NCBI RefSeq assembly: GCF_000321225.1
Contig: NW_004450464.1
Coordinates: 2,185,110-2,249,109, forward strand
Direction: 5' to 3'
Origin: Odobenus rosmarus divergens
Lineage: Eukaryota > Chordata > Mammalia > Carnivora > Odobenidae
Length of the DNA stretch: 64,000 nucleotides
The translations under genes and the position numbers were made by a program. Positions 11,400 to 23,200 of the stretch are shown here, piece after piece (within the stretch, counting starts at the first letter, position 1; each line of letters begins with the position of its first letter). A model generated the notes under the pieces. It saw only the letters and a list, made by a program, of their open reading frames with translations. It did no database searches and had not been told where the DNA came from.

Positions 11400-11735
11400 G
11401 GGGTAATTGCATAGGAAGAGGGCATCTAACTTTATCTGCAGGGTTCAAAGATTAAGTAAGAAAGACTTCATATAGGTGACAAGCCTGTGTTATTCTTCAA
11501 AAATGGTAGGGACTGGCATGATGAGAAAAAACAATCAGACAGGAGTTGTATTTACAGGATGTGAAAAAGTCACAGAGGTGTGAGAAGATAGATCGAGTGA
11601 GTATTCAGTACACTTAGAATGTGAGTTAGAATGGGAATGTGCAGAGGAACGGGGCTCAGTTTATGAAGGTCTGCACTCTGCTGAGGAATTTTATTTTATC
11701 CCGGGGTTTTCAGTAAAGGAAAGAATCTTTTATCA
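11400..11735 (-). mobile_element. L2 remnant, antisense (continuation)
   Basis: The text GAAGGTCTGCACTCTGCTGA, GGAATTTTATTTTATCCCGG, GTTTTCAGTAAAGG parallels the antisense L2 body (GGCCTTGTAGGCCATGG ... TTGGATTTTATTCTAAG ... GGTTTTGAGCAGGG), as does the better-preserved antisense L2 at 58.9-59.3 kb. Spacing relative to 11100-11255 fits one L2 split by a MIR. Confidence 0.5.
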
Positions 11736-11891
11736 ACTCTCACTTGCCAAATGTAATGTTCCCTTTTTTTGTTGTTGTTGTTGTCTTGTGATCCTTGGCT
11801 GACTAATACAGATAGAAAACAGTTTGATACAAACGAGTATCACTCAGTTATTACTCTTCACAGACATTTGCAATTTATTAAGGTATATTTG

Positions 11892-11921
11892 AAGAGTCCA
11901 AATCCCTTGATTTGGACTCTT
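11892..11921. repeat. Perfect 13-bp inverted repeat (hairpin)
   Basis: AAGAGTCCAAATC at 11892-11904 and GATTTGGACTCTT at 11909-11921 are exact reverse complements around a 4-base CCTT. The arms have mixed sequence, not simple AT. No run of T follows and no function is implied. Confidence 0.9.
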
Positions 11922-12021
11922 TCTAATATTGCAAATTTCAAGCCAGTTGGCAGAAGGATGAGATACTTTTGGGCGGAGAAGCCATTTTCCTGCTCCTGTA
12001 AATAATTAAGATGGTTGGTTC

Positions 12022-12225
12022 CAAGTGAGCGTGGTAGAATGGCCAGTTAGAGGTACTGGATTCAGTTCCCAATTCTGTCACTCACTTGTACAACCTCAGG
12101 CAAGTCTTTAGTCTCACTAGTCTTCCATTCCCTCAACAGTAAAAGGAGGGGAGGAACACTGAGAGACAAGATCATTTCAAATACCTTTTCAAGTTCTTAT
12201 ATCTTTATTCCATGATATTGATCTT
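12022..12225 (+). mobile_element. MIR (MIR3-like)
   Basis: In order: GTGGTAGAATGGCCAGTTAG, AGGTACTGGATTCAGTTCCC, AATTCTGTCACTCACTTG, CAACCTCAGGCAAGTCTTTA, and a 3' part ending TTCCATGATATTGAT. These follow the MIR tRNA-like head and core, and the tail resembles the MIR3 type (CCTTCCAGCTCTGACATTCT). Confidence 0.75.
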
Positions 12226-12461
12226 ATCCCACACAAAAGACAAGTTCTGATCATAGACCTAAGTTTCTTTTAGAATTATCTTTTGCAAAATAAAGTTAAC
12301 TGTATAAAAGGGCAAAATGTTGATGAGGGTGCCTGAAATATTTTACAATCTACGCACATCCAACAGGAGACATTTCATTAAATATGGAAACTAAAATGAC
12401 ATAATGGTAAAACTTTCCTTCTTAAAAAGGTCATATATTTCAATCTGCACACATCATTCTC

Positions 12462-12620
12462 TATACATATGATTACCTCCATTTCATATTTAAGGAAGCA
12501 GAATCCAGTAATTCAGGTAAGACATTCTAGACTTTAAGACTTCCAAACATCACATAGATGGAGGCTAAACCTCTGTCTTCTGAGTCCAAGTCCACTGCTC
12601 ACTTTACCACAACCGTTGTT
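12462..12620 (-). mobile_element. MIR, antisense
   Basis: ATTACCTCCATTTCATATTT, AAGGAAGCAGAATCCAGTAA, CACATAGATGGAGGCTAAAC, CTCTGTCTTCTGAGTCCAAG and TCCACTGCTCACTTTACCAC give the complement of a nearly complete MIR core and head (CCCATTTTACAGATGAGG ... CACACAGCTAG ... GGTCTGTCTGACTCC ... ACCACTACGC). Confidence 0.8.
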
Positions 12621-12639
12621 TTATGTTGACAATTAAGAC

Positions 12640-13605
12640 TTAGTGGTATAGACAATTTCATAAATAATAGTGCTATTCTATCTCAAATGGTGCTAGAAAG
12701 GTAATAGGCATAACATCAAATATATTGATCACTTGAACCACAAAAAACAGAAGCTTGCATTTCCAGTAGCGTGTGAAGTGTTATAAGGTAGGCAATGCAG
12801 ACCTACCAATGTGCCCACATTTCTATAGTTACCTGTGGTATGGGGGAACCCACCACAGCAATCACAGAAGGAGGCTGACCTCAGGATATTTCTATTTATT
12901 TGAGTTTACAATCAGGAATGATCTATTGGCTTTAAGAATCTGTATACCCTTCCTGAATATGCTTTTAAAATTCATGTATCTAGAGTGACATTACCAAAGC
13001 ATGTTCTCTGGGATGCTAAAAAATAATATAAATATTTTGAAAAAAAAATTTGTGTTAAATATTACAAAGGCAGTAAAATAGACTTCTTTTGGTCTTATGT
13101 ATGCTAATTAGCACTCATTTTAAGTTTCTGAGAAGGCTTATAAAGGTATAACAAATGCAACATTTCCCTAACTTCTTTGACCAAGAAAATTTCCCCCACC
13201 AACCACATATATACCCAAAAAGTATGTAAAGCAAATGAAAAAGCTGATATAAATAAGGATTTACTTTTTCCTCAGTAAAATTGAAGAACCTTAAAGAATA
13301 GTGACAAAGAGCTAAGTTTTCTGAAGAAAGATATGGTGATACATATAGGGTATGATAAAAATTTAAGCTTATGCTCTCTTTAATTAAACTTCTACTATAG
13401 AAATACAGAGAAAGTGAATGTCAATGTCTTTAGCCTCCTACTAAGGTATAGCAATCAGAATTTACATCTTTAAATCAAATATGCTTGTTTAATAAGGCCA
13501 TAACATAATTTGGATGCAGGCAATAGTAGGTGAAAAATCTAGATATGCCGTGGCATATAACTGGTAGGTGTAAAACAGACTGTGTCTGCAGTGATTTATG
13601 AACAC
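12640..13605. other. Unassigned noncoding stretch
   Basis: AT-rich sequence without recognisable gene or repeat. The 71-codon ORF at 12773-12988 has no known motif. Confidence 0.45.
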
Positions 13606-13609
13606 TAAT

Positions 13610-13752
13610 GTTGTCTTTTTTCATTGATATATAATACATATAATATAGTTTCAGGTGTACAACATAGTGATTTGATGATTCTATACATTGCAAAATGCTC
13701 ACCATGCTAAGTGTAGTTACCATCTGTCACCATACAAAGTTATTCCAATATA
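13610..13752 (-). mobile_element. L1M 3'UTR scrap, antisense
   Basis: TATAGTTTCAGGTGTACAAC, ATAGTGATTTGATGATTC, TACATTGCAAAATGCTCACC, GTAGTTACCATCTGTCACCA is the familiar complement of an old L1 3' end found across mammals. Confidence 0.8.
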
Positions 13753-14907
13753 ATAGATGGTATTAATAATAATATACTTTTGATATTCAAATATCAGTGA
13801 ATTTGCAAGAAATACATAACATTGTTGACCTGTTTTATTATACTAACATTCAGGACATGTATCTTTTTTTCCTTTCTTTTCTTTTTTCTTCCTAGTTACT
13901 AGGAGGTGCATTTTTAAAGTACCACAACATAAAGCCATCATACTGTTGATGATATTGGATTTATTTAGGCAAAAAAAAATAGGATTTTATAACTTAAATG
14001 ATCAACTTTAAATATGGGCACTTTAATAACAACATGACATAAAAGAATAATTGTATAAGATTCTCTTTCATGAATCCTTATGTATCAAATAGCATAGTTT
14101 CAAAACGCGTAAGCAATAATTATATTAACTGAGAGCTAAAAAGAGAAAAAGACACTAATGTTAAAAGATTTTAATATCCCTCTTTAAGGCCATAAAAATT
14201 AAAGTAGACAAAATATTAGTAAAAATTGGGAAAATATAAATAAAATAATGTAATACATAAATGTACATACATATGCTCATATATTCAATTGTATAAAAAG
14301 TAGGATACCTTTATGTCATGCGTTACAGAATGTTGAAATCAGATAATAAATTCAACAATGGAAAAGAACACACATGATGTTATAAGACTTTAATAATGAT
14401 AATATAAAGTACTGAGAAAACTCTTAATTGTTTAATTTTTGTTGTTTAATTTTTAAACCTGTTACTGAATATCTCTAAGCCAAGTAAAAAACAAAAACTG
14501 AATTTGTAGAATATCTTTATAATAATGGTCATGAAAGTATTTCGTATCAAGACCGGATTACAGAAAAACTGCTCTGAAAAAAAATACAAAATAGCTTTAA
14601 ATGTTTATGTAGCTTAAAAACGAAAGTATAATAAAAATGAATTAAACATTTAATTTAAAAAGTGCTAAAAAGGCAAGGTTGGTCAGAGAGAAGAAATACA
14701 GATTACTAAATTAAAAAATAAATGTGCCAATAAATAAATCCAGAAACTGATATTTCAAATCAATGAAATTTTCAATACTTAAGCTACAAAGTAACTTAAT
14801 AGTAGGGAAGGGAGTAGGCATTGGGGAGCAGGAAAGGAGAAAGGTACACATACATCACAAGAAAATAGGAAGAAATTAGAGAATAGTTTGAAATAAAGTC
14901 TTAACCT
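13753..14907. other. Unassigned AT-rich stretch
   Basis: Very AT-rich with a pyrimidine run near 13864-13894 (TTTCCTTTCTTTTC type). No gene or named repeat recognised. Confidence 0.45.
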
Positions 14908-15137
14908 CTCTCTTTATCTAATTTTTTTTTAAGATTTTATTTATTTATTTGAGAGAGAGAATGAGAGATAGAGAGCACGAGAGGGAAGAGGGTCAGAGGG
15001 AGAAGCCGACTCCCCGCCGAGCAGGGAGCCCGACGCGGGACTCGATCCCGGGACTCCAGGATCATGACCTGAGCCTGAGCCGAAGGCAGTCGCTTAACCA
15101 ACTGAGCCACCAAGGCGCCCCTCTCTTTATCTAATTT
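14908..15137 (-). mobile_element. SINEC, antisense, with 17-bp target-site duplication
   Basis: On the + strand the element reads tail first: a T run, AAGATTTTATTTATTTATTT, GAGAGAGAGAATGAG, then AGCAGGGAGCCCGACGCG, a CGATCCCGGGACT B box, and the head ending GCTTAACCAACTGAGCCACC and AAGGCGCCC. The flanks carry an exact duplication, CTCTCTTTATCTAATTT at 14908-14924 and 15121-15137, marking L1-machinery target-primed insertion. The body still holds several CpGs and both promoter boxes are recognisable, so this is a relatively young copy. It sits just left of an L2 remnant. Confidence 0.97.
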
Positions 15138-15184
15138 ACGATAATCATATCATTAGTCCTGATTCCACCTCCACCAGATCTTCC

Positions 15185-15700
15185 CCAACCAGTGTTAATC
15201 CGTTATTTTCTGGTTGTTCAACCCAGTAACCTAAGAGTAGTCATTGATTGCACTCTTTCCTTCTGTATGTCATCCTTTAGTACATTGATTTAAAATTTAT
15301 TCTCCCACCCAAGCACATCACAAACTCCTCTACTTCTTGTTTCCCCTCTTATCTCTCTCCTTAAAGACTGTGATCTCACATCTGGTTGGCTGCAATTTCC
15401 TCAACTTATCTCCCCATATCAAGGTTGCCTCCTAGAATTCATTCTCCACATAGAAGCCATTGGTTTCATTCTAAGCAGCAATTTGGTGATACAACTTTGA
15501 GTTCTTCCAGCTCTTCCCATTCTAAACCTTACTTGCATCATAACACCGAAGTTTGACTTTAGATTTCTGGTCTACCAGCTTCAGTTTAATCTGTCTCCAC
15601 TTGCCCTTTTCCAAGCTTTTTTATTTCTTACACTGACTTTTTTCTTTTTCACTGAGAAGCTCCTAGGGATATTTGTTACTAAATATCCTGGAATGGAAGC
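15185..15700 (+). mobile_element. L2 (3' ORF region), sense
   Basis: The order matches the L2 body: CCTAAGAGTAGTCATTGATT and GCACTCTTTCCTTC; GTGATCTCACATCTGGTTGG with CTGCAATTTCCTCAACTTAT; CATTCTCCACATAGAAGCCA; CTTCCAGCTCTTCCCATTCT; CTGGTCTACCAGCTTCAG. These correspond to the L2 series GGAGTCATCCTAGAC, CTGGACTACTGCAA, CTCCACACAGCAGCC, GGCTTCCCATC. No open frame survives. Confidence 0.7.
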
Positions 15701-16173
15701 TAAGAAACCTTCCATTCCCTGTGTCCTACTGTATGAGATTTTTCACAAAAGATTCACTCGATAAATGTCCCTGACTTTTTTCTGTGTTTCCAGGCATTAG
15801 CCATACATCATCACTATTGGACTGATATGAATGACGATCCAAAAATTTTACTGTTCTTTCAGGTAACTTCTACAAATTGCAATGATTGGTAGTGACCTAA
15901 CAAGGACTACAGTTACTACTCTCTTCTAGGATTTAAAAAATTTACCTCCACCTGTAGGAATTACATACTTTTCAGGAAAATAAATTAAAAAGGCACTTCT
16001 CCTTTCCTTGAGCAATAACTTAAAAGCCAGTAATATCTAATGCCTCAGTTATGTGCAGCCCTGAAGCACTCTTTCCATGGTGATTGCCATTGTGAAATTA
16101 ATGAAAACTTGTGAAGCAAATGGTTTACCAGTGGAATGAAGAATAAAAGCTAGGCTCTCTGCATCTTTTTTGT
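15701..16173. other. Unassigned noncoding stretch
   Basis: Nothing recognised beyond ordinary AT-rich sequence between the L2 remnant and the pyrimidine tract. Confidence 0.4.
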
Positions 16174-16302
16174 AATTTTCTTTTCCTCCCTCTCTCCCCC
16201 CCTCCTCCCTCCCTCCCTTCCTTCCTTCCTCTTTCTGTCTTTCTCCCTTCTTACTCTTCCTCCCCTTCCTTCCCCTCCCTTCCCGTCCCTCCCTCTCTCT
16301 CT
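16174..16302. repeat. Pyrimidine-rich tract (C/T)n
   Basis: About 130 bases of nearly pure C and T on the + strand, with CCCT, CCTT and CTTT motifs and only a handful of purine interruptions. Homopurine-homopyrimidine tracts of this length can adopt triplex (H-DNA) structure. Here it most likely marks an old, interrupted microsatellite. Confidence 0.9.
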
Positions 16303-19300
16303 GATTCTTACCAAGTAACCTCTAAAAATTAAGGTGAATTTCCATGGATATCCTAATCACAGTTTTGTTTTGTTTTTTTGCTCAAATGACCATCCATGTC
16401 CAAGTTTTTATTAACATGCTCCCTTCAGGAAAACTGAAGTTAATTCTTTTCCTCACAAGTGATTGTCATGGATAATCTGAACACTGACAAACTAAAGATA
16501 AATTATTGCAGGGAAAGACTAAATAAAAAAGATAAATATGTAGGCTCTTTTGACACCTCCCCCCACTCTCTCCCCCCACTTTCTTTATGATCTGAGCCAC
16601 CATAGAAGATGTAAGAGTAAATAGCTAACCCTTCCTAATATTAATTATGGGGGACACGATTCGCCCATCTAATTCGGTAATTAGATATGCCAGTGATTAA
16701 AAACAGGTCATTTCAATTCTCCTGTCTTCAATTTTAAATAGATTTTTTAAAAGTATTAGCTTGTTTCAACTTATGTATTAATAGAGATGCTGCTGACAAA
16801 CTAAATCACTCCAAATTAAGTTGTCAAAAATATTAATAGAAAAAATATATATAAAAACTTACTGTGACTAAATGGAGGTTAATATTCATGTCCTCAACGA
16901 TTATATTGACCACATGCATGCCATAATTTCAGATAACCATGTAAAATAAAGATGGATATTATTAGGTAATGGGTCACTACAAAAATATTAACTTTGTTTT
17001 TTTATCTTAGTGACCTCCTTCACACTACTAATAGTATTAAGATATTGAAGTAAAACAAATTAAGAATTTATTAAATTTAACTTTCTGTCTTTATTGGCTC
17101 ACATATTCAGTATCCAAGAATAAGTTGTCACATCTATATTAAAAAATGTTTTTGTTAAATCACAACTGTCCCTTTATAATAGGAAATGCAAAAGTAATTG
17201 CAGAATAAGTGATCATTAATTTTCTCAAAACTAAATCACTCAATTTATATTTAAAAAAAACTATGGGGCTTCTTGTCAAGCAATTTTGAATAATGCTTTC
17301 TATGTCAGTAAACACATTATTACTTATGCACAGAGATAATATACTAAGAATTTGTAGTTGTTTGTTTAAAATGGCATATTTCATGTTTATGCCATATTGA
17401 ATTTCCTTATAACCCTGATAACTGCATTTTATTATGAATACCTTCATACAGACATACACTAAAGTGCATTTATTATCTGAAATAGAACAGCAAATTTTAA
17501 AATATAAATATGTGTTGTACAGCAGCTTTATGAAATGACTCACCAATTATCTTTAGGTTGACACATTCTTTGCAAAGATAGCGTGTACATATACAGGTGA
17601 GTTCATTTAAATTTAAATAACATGCATTTCATAAATATCATGAAGAGTACAAAGATGATTAAGATATGATTCTTCTCCTAAATAATTTTGATTTAATAGT
17701 ATAGGTAGATCATATACACAAATTCTAAAATGAAAGGTAAAATTAAATTGTTTTTAAAATGAAAGAAAATATTGTTATTAAAGATAAAAATGTGGGACAT
17801 CAAATGTAGGAAAGGTCATTGACAAACCATTGATCAATAATTTGTAGTATGACAATATTTGGCCGGTAATTAGAAAAGTATGTTAAAAGCCAAAAACAAA
17901 ACAGGGTAGGAAATTTCTATCTTAGGAAAAGCAAAAGTTATATCAAGTTAAAAAGAAAATAATTTTCTAATACCTGAATTAAATAACATTTGCTAGTCAA
18001 AAGCATATTAGTACCGATTTACTTGAATATTATATTACTTAACTATATTACTAATCTACAGAGGTTAGATATTATTTAACCATATTACTAATCTACAATC
18101 ATTACAGTATATAATGATAAAATAAATAGATGTGTCACAACAATCCATTTTATTTAGAAAGATGGTAATAAATAATAGCTATGAGAATTAGTATCATTAC
18201 CTTTGGAGAGCATAAGTGGACTAAAGGATGGAGATTAATCATATTTATTATTAATATTTTAATACTACTTGATTTTTTATTTTTAAAATGCATGTATAAT
18301 CTTAAGATGTTTTAAAATGAAAAAAAAAATAATTGAAGGGATAATCTCAAGAAGGAAATGACTTAGAGAACCAGAAATTTAAGGGAAAAAATCCCAGAAA
18401 AATATCTAATAATAAGCTAAGGATTAAAAACAAATGAAGAGGCAAAAAGAATAGATTTTTGAGAATCAGTCTAGAATATCTATCATTTAATGAAGCTGAG
18501 TTCCACAGTTGTCAAATAAGTAATACAGCAGGCCTAGGAACAACTATTTTGAACAAAGTGGGTAAGGCTTTTCCAGGAAGGAGATTTTCAGGTAATCTAC
18601 CAAATCTTTTTTTTTTCTTTAATATAAAGCACTGGTGATATTTATACAGAAGTAATTCCAAAAGTTAAAGATTAAAATACTGAGAGAATTAAATGAAAAT
18701 AATTAAAATGATTAAGTCATGAGAGGGAATACCACCAAAGTCTACCATTTCAAGTATTTGGCAAAAAAAGGAAAAAGCTGAAATCCAGGGCTGGATGCAT
18801 TAGTAATGTCAAGAGTTGGGGAGACTTTTAGAATGTGGGACATCTAAGCCTGTTTGTAGGCAGATTGTGGGAGGTCAAGAAAGAATGTTGTAAATGTCAT
18901 AATTCATTGCAGGAGTTGGACTTGTAATGGAGGAAATTATAAACTGGCTTTCTCTTTCCAGACCACTACCTTTGAATATCTGTGTATTTGTTCCTCACAT
19001 CCCTGGATGAAGTCTCAGCACAACCCTTCTTACCACACTCAGGCCTTAACTCATAGTCTCAAATCTGAAGGATTAAATATTCCAATCCAGTCTTGTACAT
19101 GTAAACTCCACTAATGTAAAATTCGTATTCCACCACTCATTCCTCCTTGAGACTGGAAATATTTTGAGGGAAAATGATGTGGGATCAGCTTCTCTTTCTC
19201 ATGCTTCTTTTCATGCCCCACTCACTAGCTATTATTTGGATCAAGGGGGTGAAGTTGGAAGAAAGGGAAAAGATAAAATTTTGAATAACCAAAGTGTTGT

Positions 19301-19780
19301 CATCAGACAATGATTACTTCTGGCTGAAGCAAATGTCCAAAGCTGACTCTGCCGTGAGCCGCTTGGGTTCTTTGGGAACTCACTGCTGGGGGTATTCCAC
19401 CCCCAACCTCCATGTCCATCTTCAGCTCCCATATCTGGCAGGATCCTTAGGACTTTTGTCTCAAGCCTTCGCTACCAGAGGTCCAGTCCTCTGTTACGGT
19501 CATCTCTGATAACCGCTTTGGGTAACACCGATTTTACTAAAGACAGATTCGATTAGTTTTCCTCTGTGAAGTCCAACATGTGACGCACAGGAAACAAACT
19601 TTTGCCTTGACTTTTGGTGATATTGAAGCATCTCATGCCTAACTTCTCCAGCTCAAGCAGTCTCTAATCTTCAGACTTTTTAAAGGCACAAACCAGGTAC
19701 AAGTTCCTGTTTATCACCCAAGGATAACAACAACAATGAGGGAATGTATATCAAGTTCTCTGTGTATTCTTCCAAAAGGG
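16303..19780. other. Unassigned AT-rich stretch
   Basis: No gene or confidently named repeat. The clearest structure is an imperfect tandem duplication at 18032-18097. A 128-codon minus ORF at 17160-17546 lies in AT-rich sequence and has no recognisable domain. Confidence 0.45.
18032..18097. repeat. 29-bp direct repeat, 37-bp period
   Basis: The 29 bases at 18032-18060 recur at 18069-18097 with two mismatches; both end in ATATTACTAATCTACA. The two copies are separated by GAGGTTAG. It looks like a local duplication that has begun to diverge. Confidence 0.85.
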
Positions 19781-19829
19781 CCCTTTGGCTGATATTTTCC
19801 CTTTGTCCCTTCATGTCTTTTCTCCACCC

Positions 19830-20225
19830 ACTTCCAGCCTGCTCGGTTTATCCTGGGGTGGTTTGCCCCAACTTTGAGTCCTCTGGATTCTGGTTAGTTC
19901 TAGCAACATAAGGAAAAAGGAAGTGTTGGGGGAACTAGAAGCTGTGGTTATTTGTTCTCCTGACCCCATCTCTGCGAGGCTGCAGGTTGGCAGTGACTCT
20001 GTTCCTTTTCTGAACGTAGAGTTCCTCCTGGAGGCCCTCTCCTTTAGTTATATAGCTGCAGTTTTTCTGGGGTCTGAGAACCACTAATTCTGTTTCCCCC
20101 CATCAGGCCTAGGAATGACAATAATTCCTCTTTGTTGTTTGCTCCAGATTATTGCATGTTCCATTGTTGGTTCTTATAACCTTCTCCACAACTCTGTAAA
20201 TTGTTCCCTTATTTAAATGTTTGTT
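19830..20225 (+). mobile_element. Ancient interspersed repeat of uncertain family
   Basis: Phrases such as CTCTGGATTCTGGTTAGTTC, GGAGGCCCTCTCCTTTAGTT, CATCAGGCCTAGGAATGACA, CATTGTTGGTTCTTATAACC and CTGTAAATTGTTCCCTTATT follow a mammalian interspersed repeat that I remember as an ordered series. I cannot name it with confidence (an L1M UTR or an old DNA element). The segment looks less AT-rich than its surroundings. Confidence 0.4.
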
Positions 20226-23200
20226 ACTTAACACTTTAGGTAGGATTTCTATTTTTTTTTTTTATTGGAACCTTGAATGTTATACTTGGATTGAAGTGAG
20301 GAGAAGCACCCGATTCCCTCCATGTTGCTCAATAGTGTTCTGTATTATTCCACACTAATATGCCAACTACTCCCTTCAGAGAAATCCTCATCATCATTTT
20401 GCCCGATTTAAAAAAAAATATGTACTCTTATTTAACCTGCAAGTGGATGATGTGCTAATGCTAGAAGAACCAGCTTCATAATTCTTAAAATATTCAGCAG
20501 AAGTGAATTAGAACCTCAATAAGAATGTGGTAAAAGAGAGAAAATAGTGACTTTTCAATATCCTGTAATACTTTTTCTGGATTGAGGTCGTGGGAAGAGA
20601 AAGGAATGAAAGTTTCAGGCATGTAAATTAGGGGAATATTTCTTCCTCTGAGAAAATAGTGAGGCAAAGAAGTTATGTGGAAGGACACAGAAAAAAAAAA
20701 TGTTTAGGTAAAGAGCAAGACTGCAGGTCTCAGTGTTGTCAGCAAATGAGCATGTAGTTGGAGGACTGGTGGGCTCAGAATGAGAGGGACTCCTAAGGAA
20801 AACTAAGGTTAGTTAAAACTCTTTGGAACATTTTCTGCAAAGACTACTAGAATGCCAACTAGTGATGAATGGAGGTGAATGGAGAATGGAGGAATTGCTA
20901 AACGACTGTGAGGGCTGCCAAGTTCCTCAGGGTACGGAATAACCGCTCCCAAATACCTGCATGCACAGTACCTCACAACCCTCTCTTACATAGTGGGTTG
21001 TAAAATCAAGTGACTTTTATGCAACATGTAATTTTCCCATTAAAAACAGAAGAGAAATCTCATTTAAGTCCCAAGAATTCTTGAAGTGAAGCTTCTTTTA
21101 TCTTCAAGTATATAATCCACTGTAGTGGATTAATTGTTATGACACATCTTGTAGTAGGTTTCCTACAGTAAGGAACAGGTTCTGTTTTCAAATGTGAGAT
21201 GAAATTGTTACCGAAAGTAAAATTTTAGTGATTCTGTATGGCTAGTGCATAGAAACAATTCCTATTTGGAAAAAAAAGCTGAAGAAATCAATTGTTTCTG
21301 AGTATTATAAAAATATTCAGTATTGCTTATCTTTTCAGTCAAATTCCCTTAGAACGTTATTGTGACTATTCAAATTTAAATTCTGTGTAAAAGATCCTTG
21401 GGTCTAGGAAAGTTCTTTGGTGGAAACATTTACCAGCTTTTACATCTGCCATGCCCACTCGTATCATCTTCAGTGTGAGATGTGTCTATAGCTATGAAGG
21501 ATGGGAGATTTTATCCTACTAGAAAGTCATCTAACCATAGCCTTATGGATGATTAGCAGAAACTGAGAGGTTCTTACATAATAACAGTAGCCAGAGTATC
21601 AGCACTTTTGCATTGGCTTTCTAAACCCCAGTTCAGAAAAATCAATATGAAGAAGGATGGGTGACAGGCTCACAATATGGGTTGCATTACAGGAAAGAAA
21701 CCCTGAGTTTAGGGAACCCACATCTTTTATAATGGCAAGTAGAAGAATACCTGCCTTTGCTTAGCAAGAAGACACTATCATGACCTTCAAGGTTTTAAGC
21801 AAATTGGGACTTTGCTCTGGAGGTAAAAACTCTCTCTGTTTTCCCAGGATTGTCCACCACCCAAATGTTCTTGATGAGATAGTTCAAAGGACGCTCAGTA
21901 TATCTGCTTGTAAGATATACAGAAATGTGAGGACCACATAAAAAACTGTCTTCCGACAGGGTATACTTATATGTGACATAAATTTAGATTTACAGTCCCC
22001 AGTATTTAAATCTCTGTATCTGTGTCTAGTTCACAGCTTGCTTTTATTACCACAGTGATATGTCCAAAAATTATTAACCTTCTGATATCAAGCTTCCATG
22101 TCTTTGAGACCTTGTGTTAGTGTGATTTTGACAGTTTAATGTTGTCTACTGAGAATTTAGATTAATTTGGGCGTATAATCTGAGGTATTATCTTGAATAC
22201 AGGATACAGGTTTACAAATACAAGGAATTTAAAAAGCTTTGATGATATGAATTCCCATATTAAATTAGTTTTCTTTTATTTTTATTAACTCAGATTGTAA
22301 ATTTTCATTTCCAAAAAATATATATATAACACTATACAATTTATTTCAGTTGGGATATATGACTATTCTTAGTCACTTATAGAAAGTTATAGAGTATCAT
22401 TGGGAAATTTTCTTGGCTATATAACATCTGAGTAGAAATTGATTAATGATGAGTTCTTTTAGAAAGTAGCTTTAATTATAATGCACATGTTTCAACATAT
22501 GGTGTGAACTCAGCATTCTAACTCCACCAATAGGAGAAGGTTGATGATACAGGTCGAAGACAAAAATATAGGCTATCTGTGTGGATTTCAGTGAAAAAAG
22601 ACAAGTAAGTTGTCTTGCTGCAATTTAATGCAGGGCCTGCTGTCAACTCCCCCTACACCACACATGCACAAACACTAACCGAGACCTTAGAAGATGGGGA
22701 AGATTTTCCTAGTGGATGTAATTCAGGTGTTCTCAGCTTTAGGGCAGGCGGGGGAAACTCTATTTCCCTTAGCAGTCTTCTTTTTAAGTTATTGTTTACT
22801 TGTCTTTCCGCATCACTGGAATGGTTAAAACCTAAAAGTAAAGATTAAGTGTAGGCATAAAACAAAGTATCAAAGCCTTTGGTGCAAGGGGGAGGAATAG
22901 TCCTTGAAACTCACAGGTGGTGTCACTATGGAGGTCGGCTAGGTAGCCACATAGGCCAGCACTTTGATAGTTCAAAGTATCACCCTTTTTCTTTTGTGTT
23001 CCTGCTCTGTAGCTCTTTCATGAGCTTGTGTTCACCATAGGAATCACATCAAGGGCTCTGGAGTTCCAGATCCCTGCTAAATATCTTTCCTTCTCCTTGC
23101 TGTGAAAATGCATTCTGCTTTAATCACCACCGTACAAACTTCATCAATTGAAGTAAATCACTTATTTCAAGTTATGTTTTATAATTACATAATCCTATTA

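Noticed and set aside
17160..17546. 128-codon minus-strand ORF
   Set aside because: AT-rich sequence and no motif; rich in Ile, Lys and Tyr, as expected from random AT-rich DNA.
21113..21132. Palindrome TAATCCAC-TGTA-GTGGATTA as an operator-like site
   Set aside because: An 8-bp inverted repeat is expected by chance at this scale; no promoter or gene nearby.
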